NCBI GenBank assembly: GCA_965248735.1
Contig: OZ252146.1
Coordinates: 1,240,001 to 1,304,000, forward strand
Reading direction: 5' to 3'
DNA from: Aldehydirespirator sp965248735
Lineage (GTDB): Bacteria > Actinomycetota > Acidimicrobiia > Acidimicrobiales > Aldehydirespiratoraceae
Length of the DNA: 64,000 nt
Shown here in pieces: positions 24,856 to 33,489 of this stretch; within the stretch, counting starts at the first letter, position 1; each line of letters starts with the position of its first letter. The translations under genes were made by a program, and so were the position numbers. The notes below the pieces were generated by a model. It saw only the letters and a program-made list of their open reading frames with translations, made no database searches and was not told the DNA's origin.

Positions 24856-25575
24856 ATGCTCGGACCAGCCGAATATCGCAAAGCCTTGGAAGCCGCCCGC
24901 GACGAGTGGCACTCCAAGAACCACCCGTTCTTCAAGACCTGGGCCAAAGGCGAGCTGTCAAAGGCGGCCATGAGGGCCTACTGCCAGCAGCACTACAACT
25001 TCGTGAGCAACGCGTCGCGCTACTCCGGGATCATGTACGGGCTGTGCGACTGGCACGACGCCCGGGTGCTGCTGCTGGAGAACCTCAACGAGGAGGAGGA
25101 CCCCGACGAGCGCCACGTCGACAAGCTGTCGCGCTTCGGCATGGCCCTAGGCATGACCTTCGAGGAGGGCCGCTCGGCCCCCGACCTGCCCACCACCGCC
25201 GCGCTCAAGGACTTCATCATCAACACGCTGATGATGAGGAGCGTGCTGGAGGGCGTAGCCACCCTGACCATCGGGCTGGAGTCGCAGGTGCCCGAGCTGT
25301 ACAAGCCACTGATCGACCCGCTGCGCAACGTCTACGGGTTCACCGACGAGGACATCGAGTTCTTCACGCTGCACGTCGTCGCCGACGTGGAGCACGGCGA
25401 CGCCGGCTTCGAGATCATCATCAACCACTCAGAGGACGAGCGGTCCCAGCAGACGGTGATCGAGCAGGTGCGCCAGGCCGCCATGAAGCGCTGGTTCTAC
25501 ATGGACGGCCTGTGGCTGCAGTACGTGGAGGGCCGCCAGTGGTATCCCGCCGCGGGCGCCCAGGCCGCCGCCTGA
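24856..25575 (+). CDS. Haem-oxygenase-like diiron oxidase family protein (TenA/PqqC-like)
   Basis: A 239-residue all-helical protein. YCQQHYNFVSNASRYSGIM, LENLNEEEDPDERHVDKL and FFTLHVVADVEHGD are the typical helices of the TenA/PqqC/CADD superfamily. Candidate iron ligands are His46, Glu79 or Glu80, His87, His173, Asp177 and His180, which match the Glu-His-Asp-His pattern of haem-oxygenase-like diiron oxidases (UndA, SznF and CADD types) better than TenA. These enzymes use O2 to oxidise or cleave amines, fatty acids or guanidines. It lies between two aldehyde dehydrogenase genes, so it may produce an aldehyde. AAAAGAGG precedes the ATG at 24856; the longer frame upstream overlaps the aldehyde dehydrogenase and is not real. 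Confidence 0.8.
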   Translation: MLGPAEYRKALEAARDEWHSKNHPFFKTWAKGELSKAAMRAYCQQHYNFVSNASRYSGIMYGLCDWHDARVLLLENLNEEEDPDERHVDKLSRFGMALGMTFEEGRSAPDLPTTAALKDFIINTLMMRSVLEGVATLTIGLESQVPELYKPLIDPLRNVYGFTDEDIEFFTLHVVADVEHGDAGFEIIINHSEDERSQQTVIEQVRQAAMKRWFYMDGLWLQYVEGRQWYPAAGAQAAA

Positions 25576-25666
25576 GCCCGTAGATCGGCCGCACGCCCGC
25601 TCTCGTCGCGTTTTCTGGTCGTATGGACAACAAGCCGCGACATATCGCGGGAGGGCTGAGGCCGGG

Positions 25667-27190
25667 ATGATGGCGATCACGCTGCAAGACCTGCTCGACC
25701 TGCCGGTCGGCTCGGCTGCCGATGCGGAGGTCCCGATGTGGATCGACGGCGGGTGCGTGGCGTCGGTGGACGGCGCGGAGGCCGTGCAGGACGACATCTG
25801 CCCGTCCACCGGCTCGGTGCTGGCCCGCGTCCATCAGGCCGGGTCCGCCGACATCGACCGGGCGGTGGACGCCGCGGCCCGGTCCCAGCCGGCGTGGGCC
25901 GCGATGGGCGTCCACGAGCGGGCCGCCCGGCTGGCCGAATGGGGGCGCCGTGTGGTGGAGGCCGCGCCCCGGCTGGGCCTGCTCGACGCCCGCGACAGCG
26001 GGACCGCGGTCGCCTCCATGGCGGCCAGCGCGGCCAAGGGCGGCAAGTTCCTCCAGGCCATCGCCGGGGTCGCCCCTGAGCTCCACGGGCGCACCATCCC
26101 GGCCACGCCCGGCGGGCTGCACTTCACCGAGCCCGCGCCCTGGGGTGTGGTGGGAGCCCTGTGCGCCTACAACCATCCCACCCTGTTCACGTGCATGAAG
26201 GCCGCCCCCGCCCTAGCCGCCGGCAACTCGGTGGTGCTCAAGCCGGCCGAGCAGACCCCGCTATCGCCGCTGGTGATCGCCTCGCTGGCAGAGGACCTGC
26301 TGCCTGCGGGGGTCCTCAACGTGGTGCCGGGCGGCGCGACCGCGGGCGAGGCCCTGGTCGCGCACCCCGATGTGCCCCGGGTGTCGTTCACCGGCTCGCT
26401 GCGCACCGGGCTGGCCGTACAGGCCCGGGCTGGCGCGTCAGGCGTGCTCAAGAGCCTCACCTTGGAGCTGGGGGGCAAGAACCCCATTCTGATCTTCGAA
26501 GATGTGGATCCCGACACCGCCGCGGCCGCGGTGGTGAAGGGCTCGAACTTCGCCCGGGTCGGCGGTCAGAGCTGCGGCGCCACCAGCCGGCTGCTGATCC
26601 ACGCCTCGCGGCGCGACGCGGTGCTGGAGCGGGTGGTCGAGGCGACCGAGCGCATCCGCATCGGCATGCCCCACGACCCGTCCTCGGACATGGGCTGCAT
26701 GGTGTCGCACGCCCATCGAGACCGGATCCTCGGCTTTGTCGAAGCGGGCAAGGCCGACGGCGGGCGGCTGCGCACCGGCGGGACGCCCCCGGCCGATCCC
26801 CAGCTCGCTGCCGGCGCTTTCATCGCGCCCGCCGTGTTCGACGATGTGGACCACGGCGCCACCATCGCCCGCACCGAGATATTCGGGCCAGTGCTGGCCG
26901 TCACCTCCTTCACCGACGCGGCCGAGGCCGTCGCCATGGCCAACGACACCCCCTACGGGCTGACGGCCAGCATCTGGAGCAACGACATGAGCCGGGCGCT
27001 GGGCGCGGCCCGGGCCATCGACGCCGGCTACGTGTGGGTGAACGACGTGGAGGTGCGCTACCCGGGTCTGCCCTTCGGCGGCTGGAAGCAGTCCGGCATC
27101 GGCAAGGAACTGGGCCTCGTGGACGACATCATGGGCCACACCCGGTCCAAGGCGATAAGCGTCGCCATCACCCCCGCCCGCCCGTCGTGA
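25667..27190 (+). CDS. Aldehyde dehydrogenase family protein (second)
   Basis: A 507-residue aldehyde dehydrogenase. The catalytic Cys is in VGGQSCGATSRL and the Glu in LTLELGGKN. The NAD site is CAYNHPTLFTCMKAAPALAA, where the usual WN(F/Y)P reads YNHP, a feature of betaine-aldehyde and related branches. It has a 20-residue N-terminal extension before the domain. It shares little detail with the first aldehyde dehydrogenase at 23349, so a different substrate is likely. The next gene starts seven bases after its stop. The 91-bp gap before it contains a CCGCG-N6-CGCGG hairpin at 25635-25650, just ahead of the ribosome site GGGAGGG. Confidence 0.92.
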   Translation: MMAITLQDLLDLPVGSAADAEVPMWIDGGCVASVDGAEAVQDDICPSTGSVLARVHQAGSADIDRAVDAAARSQPAWAAMGVHERAARLAEWGRRVVEAAPRLGLLDARDSGTAVASMAASAAKGGKFLQAIAGVAPELHGRTIPATPGGLHFTEPAPWGVVGALCAYNHPTLFTCMKAAPALAAGNSVVLKPAEQTPLSPLVIASLAEDLLPAGVLNVVPGGATAGEALVAHPDVPRVSFTGSLRTGLAVQARAGASGVLKSLTLELGGKNPILIFEDVDPDTAAAAVVKGSNFARVGGQSCGATSRLLIHASRRDAVLERVVEATERIRIGMPHDPSSDMGCMVSHAHRDRILGFVEAGKADGGRLRTGGTPPADPQLAAGAFIAPAVFDDVDHGATIARTEIFGPVLAVTSFTDAAEAVAMANDTPYGLTASIWSNDMSRALGAARAIDAGYVWVNDVEVRYPGLPFGGWKQSGIGKELGLVDDIMGHTRSKAISVAITPARPS

Positions 27191-27197
27191 CCGCCGG

Positions 27198-28397
27198 GTG
27201 ACCGACGGCGCGGTTCCTGACGGCGCGGTGCCCGACCGCGCCAGCCCCGAGGATGCCAACCCGGCGCCGTCTGAGCGCCGCGAGGCCGCCGCCCAGTACG
27301 TCGGCGCCCTCTTCTTCGCGGTGTGCCTGGGCATCACCCTGGTGGCCTATCCGCTGTTCGTGGTGGGCCAGGGCCGGTCCAAGACCGCGGCCGGAGTCCT
27401 CATCGGCCTGTCGGCCGCAGTCCAGGTGCTGACGCGGTGGCAGCTCGGGTCGCTGATGCGGGCCGTGTCCAATGCCAACGTCATCTCGGCCGCGGCCGTC
27501 CTGATGAGCGTGGCCGTCGGGCTGCTCGTCCTGTCGTCGGGACTGGCTGCGCTGGCGGCGTCGGCCGCGGTGCAGGGCATGGCCCGCGCCTTCTTCTGGA
27601 CGGGCAACCAGGTACAGATACTGCGCTCGCCGCGGTCCACGCCCAGAGCGATCGCCAGCCTCAACATGATGGCCACGGTGGGGATGCTGATCGGCCCCGC
27701 CTTGGGCGGCTTCATCGCCGAGCGCTCCTTCAGGGCTGCGTTTGCGGTGGCCGCGGCCGTGGCTGCGGTGAGCATCGTCCCCACGCTGATGCTGCATCGG
27801 CCCCCGCCCTTCGCCCGGGTGGGCGGGCACGGCTACCTGCAGCTGCTCCGGAATCGGGGCGTGCAAGTGGGGGTGTGGGCCAGCATCGCGGTGGGCGCGT
27901 GGCGCGGGCTGCTGGGGTCGTATGTGCCCATCGGCCTCGACGCGGCCGGCAGCAGTGAGGCCCTGATCGGGGTGGTCGTGGCCGTGGCCAACGGTGCGTC
28001 CGCGGTGGGCGGGTACCTGGCCGTGCCCATGGAGGGACCCCGCGTCGCACCCGGCGTGGCCCGCTGGGGCGCGGTGACCCTGGTGGCCACCGCCTTCGTG
28101 GGATTCGAGATGGACGTCGCGCTGATGACCGCCGCCCTGGTCGCCGGCGGCGTGGCCGTCGGCCTGATTCAGGTTCTGGCCATCACTGCGGTCAGCGAGA
28201 CGGTGCAGCCCGAGCTGACCGGCGACGCCGTGACTCTGGTCGGGGTGGCCCGCGGCCTCACCCTCTCCGGCGCGCCCCTCGGCGTGGCCGCCCTGCTCGT
28301 GCTGGGCCTGGGCCCCGCGGTGCTGGTGGCGACTGCGGCGCTCATCGGTCCGGTGGTGCTGTTCACCGACAGCCGGGCCTGGCGTACGCACAGGTAA
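27198..28397 (+). CDS. Major facilitator superfamily transporter
   Basis: A 399-residue membrane protein with about 12 hydrophobic segments after a 30-residue cytoplasmic N-terminus containing a repeated GAVPD pattern. The segment MMATVGMLIGPALGGFIAE is typical of drug and metabolite exporters of this superfamily. The GTG start is seven bases after the aldehyde dehydrogenase stop, so both are almost certainly co-transcribed. It could take up the pathway substrate or export a product; the direction cannot be read from sequence. Confidence 0.85.
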   Translation: MTDGAVPDGAVPDRASPEDANPAPSERREAAAQYVGALFFAVCLGITLVAYPLFVVGQGRSKTAAGVLIGLSAAVQVLTRWQLGSLMRAVSNANVISAAAVLMSVAVGLLVLSSGLAALAASAAVQGMARAFFWTGNQVQILRSPRSTPRAIASLNMMATVGMLIGPALGGFIAERSFRAAFAVAAAVAAVSIVPTLMLHRPPPFARVGGHGYLQLLRNRGVQVGVWASIAVGAWRGLLGSYVPIGLDAAGSSEALIGVVVAVANGASAVGGYLAVPMEGPRVAPGVARWGAVTLVATAFVGFEMDVALMTAALVAGGVAVGLIQVLAITAVSETVQPELTGDAVTLVGVARGLTLSGAPLGVAALLVLGLGPAVLVATAALIGPVVLFTDSRAWRTHR

Positions 28398-28464
28398 CGC
28401 TCCGGCCCCAAGGACCGGTTCGCGCTAATGCCGGTCCGACCCGCCGCGGGCCGCGGCCCGGCCT

Positions 28465-28506
28465 CTGTATACAACAACTTGCGGGCTGTCCCGATGCGGT
28501 ATACCG
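28465..28506. promoter_or_regulatory. Paired GTATAC palindromes upstream of the orphan binding-protein gene
   Basis: CTGTATACAA at 28465-28474 and the perfect ten-base palindrome CGGTATACCG at 28497-28506 lie 32 bases apart, about three helical turns. They are 104 and 72 bases before the start codon at 28579. Two sites on the same DNA face suggest cooperative binding of a dimeric repressor. This is the only leader in the window with two such sites apart from vapBC. Confidence 0.6.
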
Positions 28507-28578
28507 TTGCCGCGATCGGTTGCGAAACGATGTCCGCAGCCGCTGTTACCCACGGATCCACTGGAGGGACACGACCAG

Positions 28579-30432
28579 ATGTTCAAGAAGATCACCGTCA
28601 TGCAGCGGCTGCTTGCCGCCCTGTTTGTCTTCACTCTCGTCGCGGCCGCGTGCGGCGACGACGAAGCAGCCCCGGACACCAGCGCGGCGGATGCCGCTGC
28701 TCTCCAACAGGCCCAGGCCGACGCGGCCGCGGCTCAGACCGCAGAGGCCGCGGCTCAGGCTGATGCCGACGAGGCCGCGGCTGATGCCGACGCGGCCGCG
28801 GCTGCGGCAGCAGATGCCGAGGCGGCGCTAGCCGCTGCCATGGCTGAGGCCGTAGACCCCGAGGTCGTGGCCGAGCTTGAGGCGCAATTGGAGGCGGCTC
28901 AGGCCGCAGAGGCCGCGGCTCAGGCTGATGCCGACGAGGCGGCTCAGGCCGCAGAGGAGGCGGCTGCTGCGGCCGCAGCCGCAGCGGAGGAGGCCGCGAT
29001 GGCTGCGGAGGCTCCCGAGTCAATCACCATCGCCATCCCTGAGAGTCCTGCCAAGCTTGATCCTCACTTCCAGGACGGCCACATGCGCCGCACCATGGAG
29101 AACGTCTACGAGCGGCTCATTGAGCGCGACATCGTGGACCCGTCGATCTTCGTGCCGAGGCTGGCCGCGTCGCAGCCGAGACTGGTCGACGAGACCACCT
29201 GGGAGCTCAAGCTGCGCCGGGACATCACGTTCCACAACGGCGCCCCGTTCAACGCGGCCGCGGCCAAGTACTCCATCGAGCGGATCATCAACGACGACGA
29301 GGTGAACTCGGACCTCAGATCGCAGGTGGACAAGATCTCGAGTGTGGACGTAGTGGACGACTACACCATCCGCATCAACACCAACGGACCCGACCCGGTG
29401 CTGCCGGCCCGGCTCTACATGGTGCAGATGGTCGAGCCCGGCGCGGCCGCCGACGGCCTTGCGAACGAGGCGGTAGGCACTGGCCCCTACAGGTTGGACG
29501 AGTGGGTGCCGGGTGATTCCCTCACCCTCACCCGCAACACCGACTACTGGGGTCCGGAGCCACAGATCGACGAGGTGAAGTTCGTCTTCCTGCCCGATGA
29601 GCAGTCCCGGGTGGCGGCCGTGCAGGCGGGCGAGGTGCACCTGGCGGTGGACCTCTCGGCCGACTCGGCCGACCAGATGCCGAAGCTGTTCGTGCGCGAC
29701 GAGGGCATCGAGTACCCGTACTTGCGGATAAAGAACTACGAGGGTCCGATGGGTGACTATCCCGAGCTGCGGGTGGCCATCGCCCACGCGCTCAACGTCG
29801 ACGACTACATCGAGTTCATCTACGAGGGCCAGGCTGGCCGAGCCAACTGCCATATCTTCGGATCTGGGGTGTTTGGCTACAACCCCAACATCACCGACCG
29901 GCCCTACGACCCGGGCCAGGCCCAGCAGATCATCACTGACTCTGGCTATCAGGGCGAAGAGATCACGTTCCTTGTAGGCGTCCCGAGGTGGACCAAGTTC
30001 GAGGAGCTCGGCGAGGCCATCGCGGCCGACATGGAGGCCGCTGGCCTGAACATCGATCTCCAAATGCTGGCCTTTGGAGTGTGGCTCACCGACGAGTTCC
30101 TCCTGCGGCCCGGTGAGGTAGGCGGCGACATCTTCCTGTCGTCGTCCTCCAACGAGCTGCAGGACGGGGCGCGGCTGGGCTCCTACATCGGCGACACGGT
30201 TGTGTCTTCCTACGTCGATGATGTGCTGGTCGGCATGCTCGACGCGGCTGCCAGCGAGCTTGATCCCGCCGTCCGCGAGCAGATGTACCACGAGATCCTC
30301 GCCTACAACTGCGACAACGTCGGCATCCTGCCGATCCTCACATACCTCAGCGTCAACGGCGGCGTTGACAACCTGAGCTGGATCCCGCGCTACGACGACA
30401 CGGCCCGCGTGGAGGACATGACGCTGGGCTGA
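28579..30432 (+). CDS. Oligopeptide-type ABC substrate-binding lipoprotein on an alanine-rich stalk
   Basis: A 617-residue lipoprotein. The signal ends in LVAAA with Cys25 as the lipid anchor. Residues about 33-150 are almost entirely Ala, Glu, Asp and Gln in heptad-like runs (AAQADADEAA and similar), a predicted long coiled-coil or extended helix. Residues 152-617 are a family 5 solute-binding domain (SPAKLDPHFQDG, NVYERLIERD, RDITFHNGAPFNAA, VGTGPYRLDEW). The stalk should hold the binding domain well above the membrane. No permease or ATPase genes adjoin it; a matching importer without a binding protein is encoded at 46247-50107. GGAGGGA precedes the ATG at 28579. A strong terminator follows. 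Confidence 0.9.
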   Translation: MFKKITVMQRLLAALFVFTLVAAACGDDEAAPDTSAADAAALQQAQADAAAAQTAEAAAQADADEAAADADAAAAAAADAEAALAAAMAEAVDPEVVAELEAQLEAAQAAEAAAQADADEAAQAAEEAAAAAAAAAEEAAMAAEAPESITIAIPESPAKLDPHFQDGHMRRTMENVYERLIERDIVDPSIFVPRLAASQPRLVDETTWELKLRRDITFHNGAPFNAAAAKYSIERIINDDEVNSDLRSQVDKISSVDVVDDYTIRINTNGPDPVLPARLYMVQMVEPGAAADGLANEAVGTGPYRLDEWVPGDSLTLTRNTDYWGPEPQIDEVKFVFLPDEQSRVAAVQAGEVHLAVDLSADSADQMPKLFVRDEGIEYPYLRIKNYEGPMGDYPELRVAIAHALNVDDYIEFIYEGQAGRANCHIFGSGVFGYNPNITDRPYDPGQAQQIITDSGYQGEEITFLVGVPRWTKFEELGEAIAADMEAAGLNIDLQMLAFGVWLTDEFLLRPGEVGGDIFLSSSSNELQDGARLGSYIGDTVVSSYVDDVLVGMLDAAASELDPAVREQMYHEILAYNCDNVGILPILTYLSVNGGVDNLSWIPRYDDTARVEDMTLG

Positions 30433-30462
30433 CCTCCAAGAACTGACAGTCCCCTCCACCTG

Positions 30463-30513
30463 CGAGGGAGCACGGCGCTGTGACTGAAGGTCGTGCTCCC
30501 TCGTGGGCTTTTT
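30463..30513 (+). terminator. Rho-independent terminator after the binding-protein gene
   Basis: CGAGGGAGCACG at 30463-30474 pairs perfectly with CGTGCTCCCTCG at 30492-30503, and five T residues follow at 30509-30513. The stem begins 30 bases after the stop codon. It isolates the binding-protein gene from the isochorismatase gene downstream. Confidence 0.92.
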
Positions 30514-30566
30514 CGGGGGCTGAGCGTTCTGTGGTCTCAAGGATCGCGATGAGGGCCTGACCACCC

Positions 30567-31262
30567 GTGTATCCCTGGAACGACGCCGTACCGCCCGACG
30601 ACATGGCTAGGTACCTCGCGGCCGGGTACGGGGACGCGTTCAGCGGCGACGAGTTCCGCGCCATCAGCGCCGGGACGTCGCCTGCCCTCATCGTGGTGGA
30701 CATGACGCTGGCGTTCGTGGACGGCCGCTGGCCCACCGGCTGTGCCGAGACCGGCTGGCCTGCAGTGGCGGCCAGCGCTCGGCTGCTGGCTGAGACCCGC
30801 CGGCTCGGCTACCCTGTGTACTACACGAAGATGTATGAGGATCCCAGCCACGTGCCGGAGCCGGGCCAGAAGGGGCGCTGGAAGACGGTCGGCCGGCGCC
30901 TGCCCGACCCGGACCTGCCCCCGGGCGATGTGATCGTGGACGAAATGGCGCCCAAGCCGGGCGAGATAGTGGTGTGCAAGCACCACAAGCCGAGCGGGTT
31001 CTTCGGCACCGAGTTGGCCGCGCTGCTGGTTTACGACAAGGTCGACACCGTGGTGATCACCGGATTGACCACCAGCGGCTGCGTGCGGGCCACCGCGGTG
31101 GACGCCTTCCAGTACAACTTCGACGTGGTCATCCCCTTCGAGTGCGTGGCCGACCGCAGCCAGATCTCCCACAAGGTCAACCTGCTCGACCTGCACATGA
31201 AGTACGCGGACGTGGCCCCCCTCGACGACGTCATCGACTGGCTCAACAGCCTCTCGAGCTAG
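30567..31262 (+). CDS. Isochorismatase-family cysteine hydrolase
   Basis: A 231-residue hydrolase. The catalytic triad is Asp45 (LIVVDMTLAF), Lys141 (CKHHKPSGFFGT) and Cys172 (LTTSGCVRATA), with the cis-peptide preceding the Cys loop. The KHH-PSGFFGT variant and the 35-residue N-terminal extension place it with N-carbamoylsarcosine amidase and maleamate or ureidoacrylate amidohydrolases rather than with true isochorismatases. It would hydrolyse an amide or carbamoyl group. The GTG start lies shortly after the terminator, so it has its own promoter in 30514-30566. Confidence 0.9.
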   Translation: MYPWNDAVPPDDMARYLAAGYGDAFSGDEFRAISAGTSPALIVVDMTLAFVDGRWPTGCAETGWPAVAASARLLAETRRLGYPVYYTKMYEDPSHVPEPGQKGRWKTVGRRLPDPDLPPGDVIVDEMAPKPGEIVVCKHHKPSGFFGTELAALLVYDKVDTVVITGLTTSGCVRATAVDAFQYNFDVVIPFECVADRSQISHKVNLLDLHMKYADVAPLDDVIDWLNSLSS

Positions 31263-31295
31263 CTCCCTGTCACCGCGAGCCGCGAGCCGGGATGC

Positions 31296-32873
31296 TCAGT
31301 CGGGCAGGGTGACGACGGCTGACGTGCCGTCGCGGCGGGGGTCGCTGGCCGCGGTGAGCGTGCCCCGGGCGTCCATGGCGGCCTGGGCGCCGCCGAAGCC
31401 GCCGATGACGTCGGCTGCGTCGACGAGGTCATAGCCGGCGGCTCCGATCGCGGTTCGCCAATCCGGTTCCAGACTCTCCTCCGTCGTCACCCGTCCTTCG
31501 CCGATCAGGCGGAACCGGCCCGCTCCCACGGCCGCGGCCAGGTCGGCACCCCCGAGCACCCGGTGCAGGATCTGCAGTTGCCCCTGAGGCTGCATGATGC
31601 CGCCCACCACTCCCATGCCGAGCATGGGACGCCCATCCTCGAGCACCAGCGCGGGCACGATCGTGTGGTACGGGCGCTTGCCGGGCGCCACCGCGTTGGG
31701 GTGGCTCAGGTCGGTCGAGAAGCCCCGGCCCCGGCTCTGGAGCACGAACCCGCCCTCGGGGACGGTCACACCCGAGCCGAACCGGTCGCACACGCTGGAG
31801 CTGAGCACCACCGCCTGCTCGGCCGTCATCACCACGGTGAAAACGGTGCCCGGTCCCAGGGGCATCGGGCCGCGCCGCGGCGCGCCGGCCATCCGGTCCC
31901 GCAGCTCGTCGTAGCCGGGGACCTTGGCTTCGGCGGGGTCGGCCACGCAATCGAGAGCCACCGCGAAGGCCCGGTCGAGCGCCTCGACCATGGCCGCGGC
32001 GGCCTCGGCGCCCGCCGTTGCGCCGGTGGTGCCGAGCAGGCCCCGAGCGTGCACCGACTGGGCTGCCAGGGCCACCACCGCGCCCTGGCACGGCGGCGGG
32101 ACGGTGATCAGCTCGTGCAGTCCCAGGTCCGCCCGCAGCGGCGGAACCCACTCGCTGCGGTGGTCGGCGAGGTCGTCGATGTGCAGGCTCCCACCCGCGG
32201 CTGCGGCCGCATCTGCGATCTCCCGGGCCAGCGGGCCCCGGTACAGGGCTTCGGGGCCGTCGGTTGCGATCTGCTCCAGTGCCGCGGCGAGGGCGGGGTT
32301 GCGCCACCGTTCGCCCGGCGGCGGGGCGGTGCCGGCCGGGAAGTAGAGCGCCTCGCCCGCGACGTCGAGGCGGCGCCGGGCACCAGCCCACAGCCGGCTG
32401 CCGGTAGTGCCGACCGCGGCGCCGTCGACCGTGGCCGCGATGGCCGGTTCGAACAGGCTCGGCCACTCGCACCGGCCGAAGCGCTGGTGCAGGTCCCACC
32501 AGCCCGCAACCGCCCCGGGGACGGTGACCGCTGCGCCCCCCATCGAGGGCACGAACCCGTGCCCGTTGTCGGGAACCGACTCCGGGTCGGTGCGCCGTCC
32601 GGAGCGGCCGCTGCCGTTGAGCACCGCGACTCCCTCGCGGGTCGCGACCACAGCCATGGCGTCGCCTCCGACACCGGTGGCGGTGGGTTCCACCACACCC
32701 ATCACCGCATCGGCCGCGATGGCTGCGTCGACCGCGGATCCTCCTTGGCGGAGCAGCGCTACCGCGGCCTCCGTGGCCAGCGCGTGCCCGGCAGCCACTG
32801 CGGCCGTAGAACTGTTTGGAGGGTCGCCGTGGGAGATTCCAGCCCGGGCCATACGGGCCTTGCTCTCGGACAC
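31296..32873 (-). CDS. Gamma-glutamyltransferase-like (Ntn-hydrolase fold) protein with altered nucleophile motif
   Basis: A 525-residue protein with the GGT layout: STAAVAAGHALATEAAVALL, VGGDAMAVV, MGGAAVTVPGAVAGWWDLH, the large-subunit NPALAAALEQIA, and the small-subunit FGSGVTVPEGGFVLQ and GVVGGIMQPQGQLQI. In active enzymes the chain cuts itself before a Thr in a TTH motif. Here the segment reads G342-T343-V344-F345, so the first Thr and the His are absent, and self-cleavage may not occur or may use Thr343. No signal peptide is visible. The start is a GTG at 32873, with an ATG at 32852 as an alternative. It lies 27 bases downstream of the retropepsin-like gene on the same strand. Confidence 0.85.
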   Translation of the reverse strand: MSESKARMARAGISHGDPPNSSTAAVAAGHALATEAAVALLRQGGSAVDAAIAADAVMGVVEPTATGVGGDAMAVVATREGVAVLNGSGRSGRRTDPESVPDNGHGFVPSMGGAAVTVPGAVAGWWDLHQRFGRCEWPSLFEPAIAATVDGAAVGTTGSRLWAGARRRLDVAGEALYFPAGTAPPPGERWRNPALAAALEQIATDGPEALYRGPLAREIADAAAAAGGSLHIDDLADHRSEWVPPLRADLGLHELITVPPPCQGAVVALAAQSVHARGLLGTTGATAGAEAAAAMVEALDRAFAVALDCVADPAEAKVPGYDELRDRMAGAPRRGPMPLGPGTVFTVVMTAEQAVVLSSSVCDRFGSGVTVPEGGFVLQSRGRGFSTDLSHPNAVAPGKRPYHTIVPALVLEDGRPMLGMGVVGGIMQPQGQLQILHRVLGGADLAAAVGAGRFRLIGEGRVTTEESLEPDWRTAIGAAGYDLVDAADVIGGFGGAQAAMDARGTLTAASDPRRDGTSAVVTLPD

Positions 32874-32900
32874 CGCGACGGCCTGAGTGGTTGGTGGCGC

Positions 32901-33311
32901 CTACGCCCAAGCGTAGGGCAAGGGGACCAGCGTGAGCCTCCAGGGATCGACGGCCAGACGCAGCCCTTCCAGCGTGTACGCCCCCAACAAGGGATCGGCG
33001 CCCTCCTCGCCGAAGACCACCCAGGTAGGGGTGCTGCGCCCGTCTACCGTGGCCCGAGCCTCCCCGATGTCGTAGGTGACGCGCCGCCCGTCGGCCAGCA
33101 CGAGGCCGACCTTCTCAGTTGGCACGACTCCCAGGTTCCTTAACAGGCTGGCCGGCACGATCGTGTAGCTGCTGCCGGTGTCCACCATCGCGTCCAGTTG
33201 CAAGGACCCTTCGCCGTCCATGCTGTCGAGTCGGATCGGCCAGTTGAATACGCCCACGGGTCCCTCCCAGTCTGGGAATGGTTGTTTGAGTCGCCCTCTG
33301 GAAGCTGTCAT
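32901..33311 (-). CDS. Retropepsin-like aspartic protease domain protein
   Basis: A 136-residue protein with one clan AA aspartic protease half: LQLDAMVDTGSSYTIVPASL contains the catalytic Asp44-Thr-Gly-Ser, followed by a strand-rich region and LLGAYTLEGLRL, which matches the second conserved psi loop. Like retroviral proteases it would have to dimerise to form an active site. No membrane segment is present, unlike many bacterial relatives. It sits directly upstream of the gamma-glutamyltransferase-like gene, probably in one transcript. A TATAAT box ends eight bases before the ATG at 33311, so the message is probably leaderless. Confidence 0.82.
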   Translation of the reverse strand: MTASRGRLKQPFPDWEGPVGVFNWPIRLDSMDGEGSLQLDAMVDTGSSYTIVPASLLRNLGVVPTEKVGLVLADGRRVTYDIGEARATVDGRSTPTWVVFGEEGADPLLGAYTLEGLRLAVDPWRLTLVPLPYAWA

Positions 33312-33319
33312 TGTATTTC

Positions 33320-33347
33320 ATTATACTCGACGGGTGGTTGGAGACAA
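33320..33347 (-). promoter_or_regulatory. Sigma-70-type promoter for the retropepsin-like gene
   Basis: On the minus strand TTGTCT (33347-33342) and a perfect TATAAT (33325-33320) are separated by 16 bases. The -10 box ends eight bases before the ATG, leaving almost no leader. This is the clearest consensus promoter in the window. Confidence 0.7.
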
Positions 33348-33360
33348 CCTTCGGGTTCCT

Positions 33361-33402
33361 GGCCCGAGCGGCCCGTGAGGCGCAGCGAACAACAGCGGGA
33401 AG
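33361..33402 (+). repeat. Dispersed GC-rich repeat, copy C (core only)
   Basis: Only the conserved right-hand core is present: GGCCCGAGCGGCCCGTGA followed, with one extra G, by GCGCAGCGAACAACAGCGGGA. The left end AGAGGCCGAGCGG is absent. It fills part of the gap between the divergent retropepsin-like and VOC genes. Confidence 0.75.
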
Positions 33403-33489
33403 CACGACGCTGCACCGCGAGGCGGCGTCACCTACCCGCGCACGCTCTGATGAGATGTCACCCGCAGCGATTGCATAAAGTCAGTCGCC

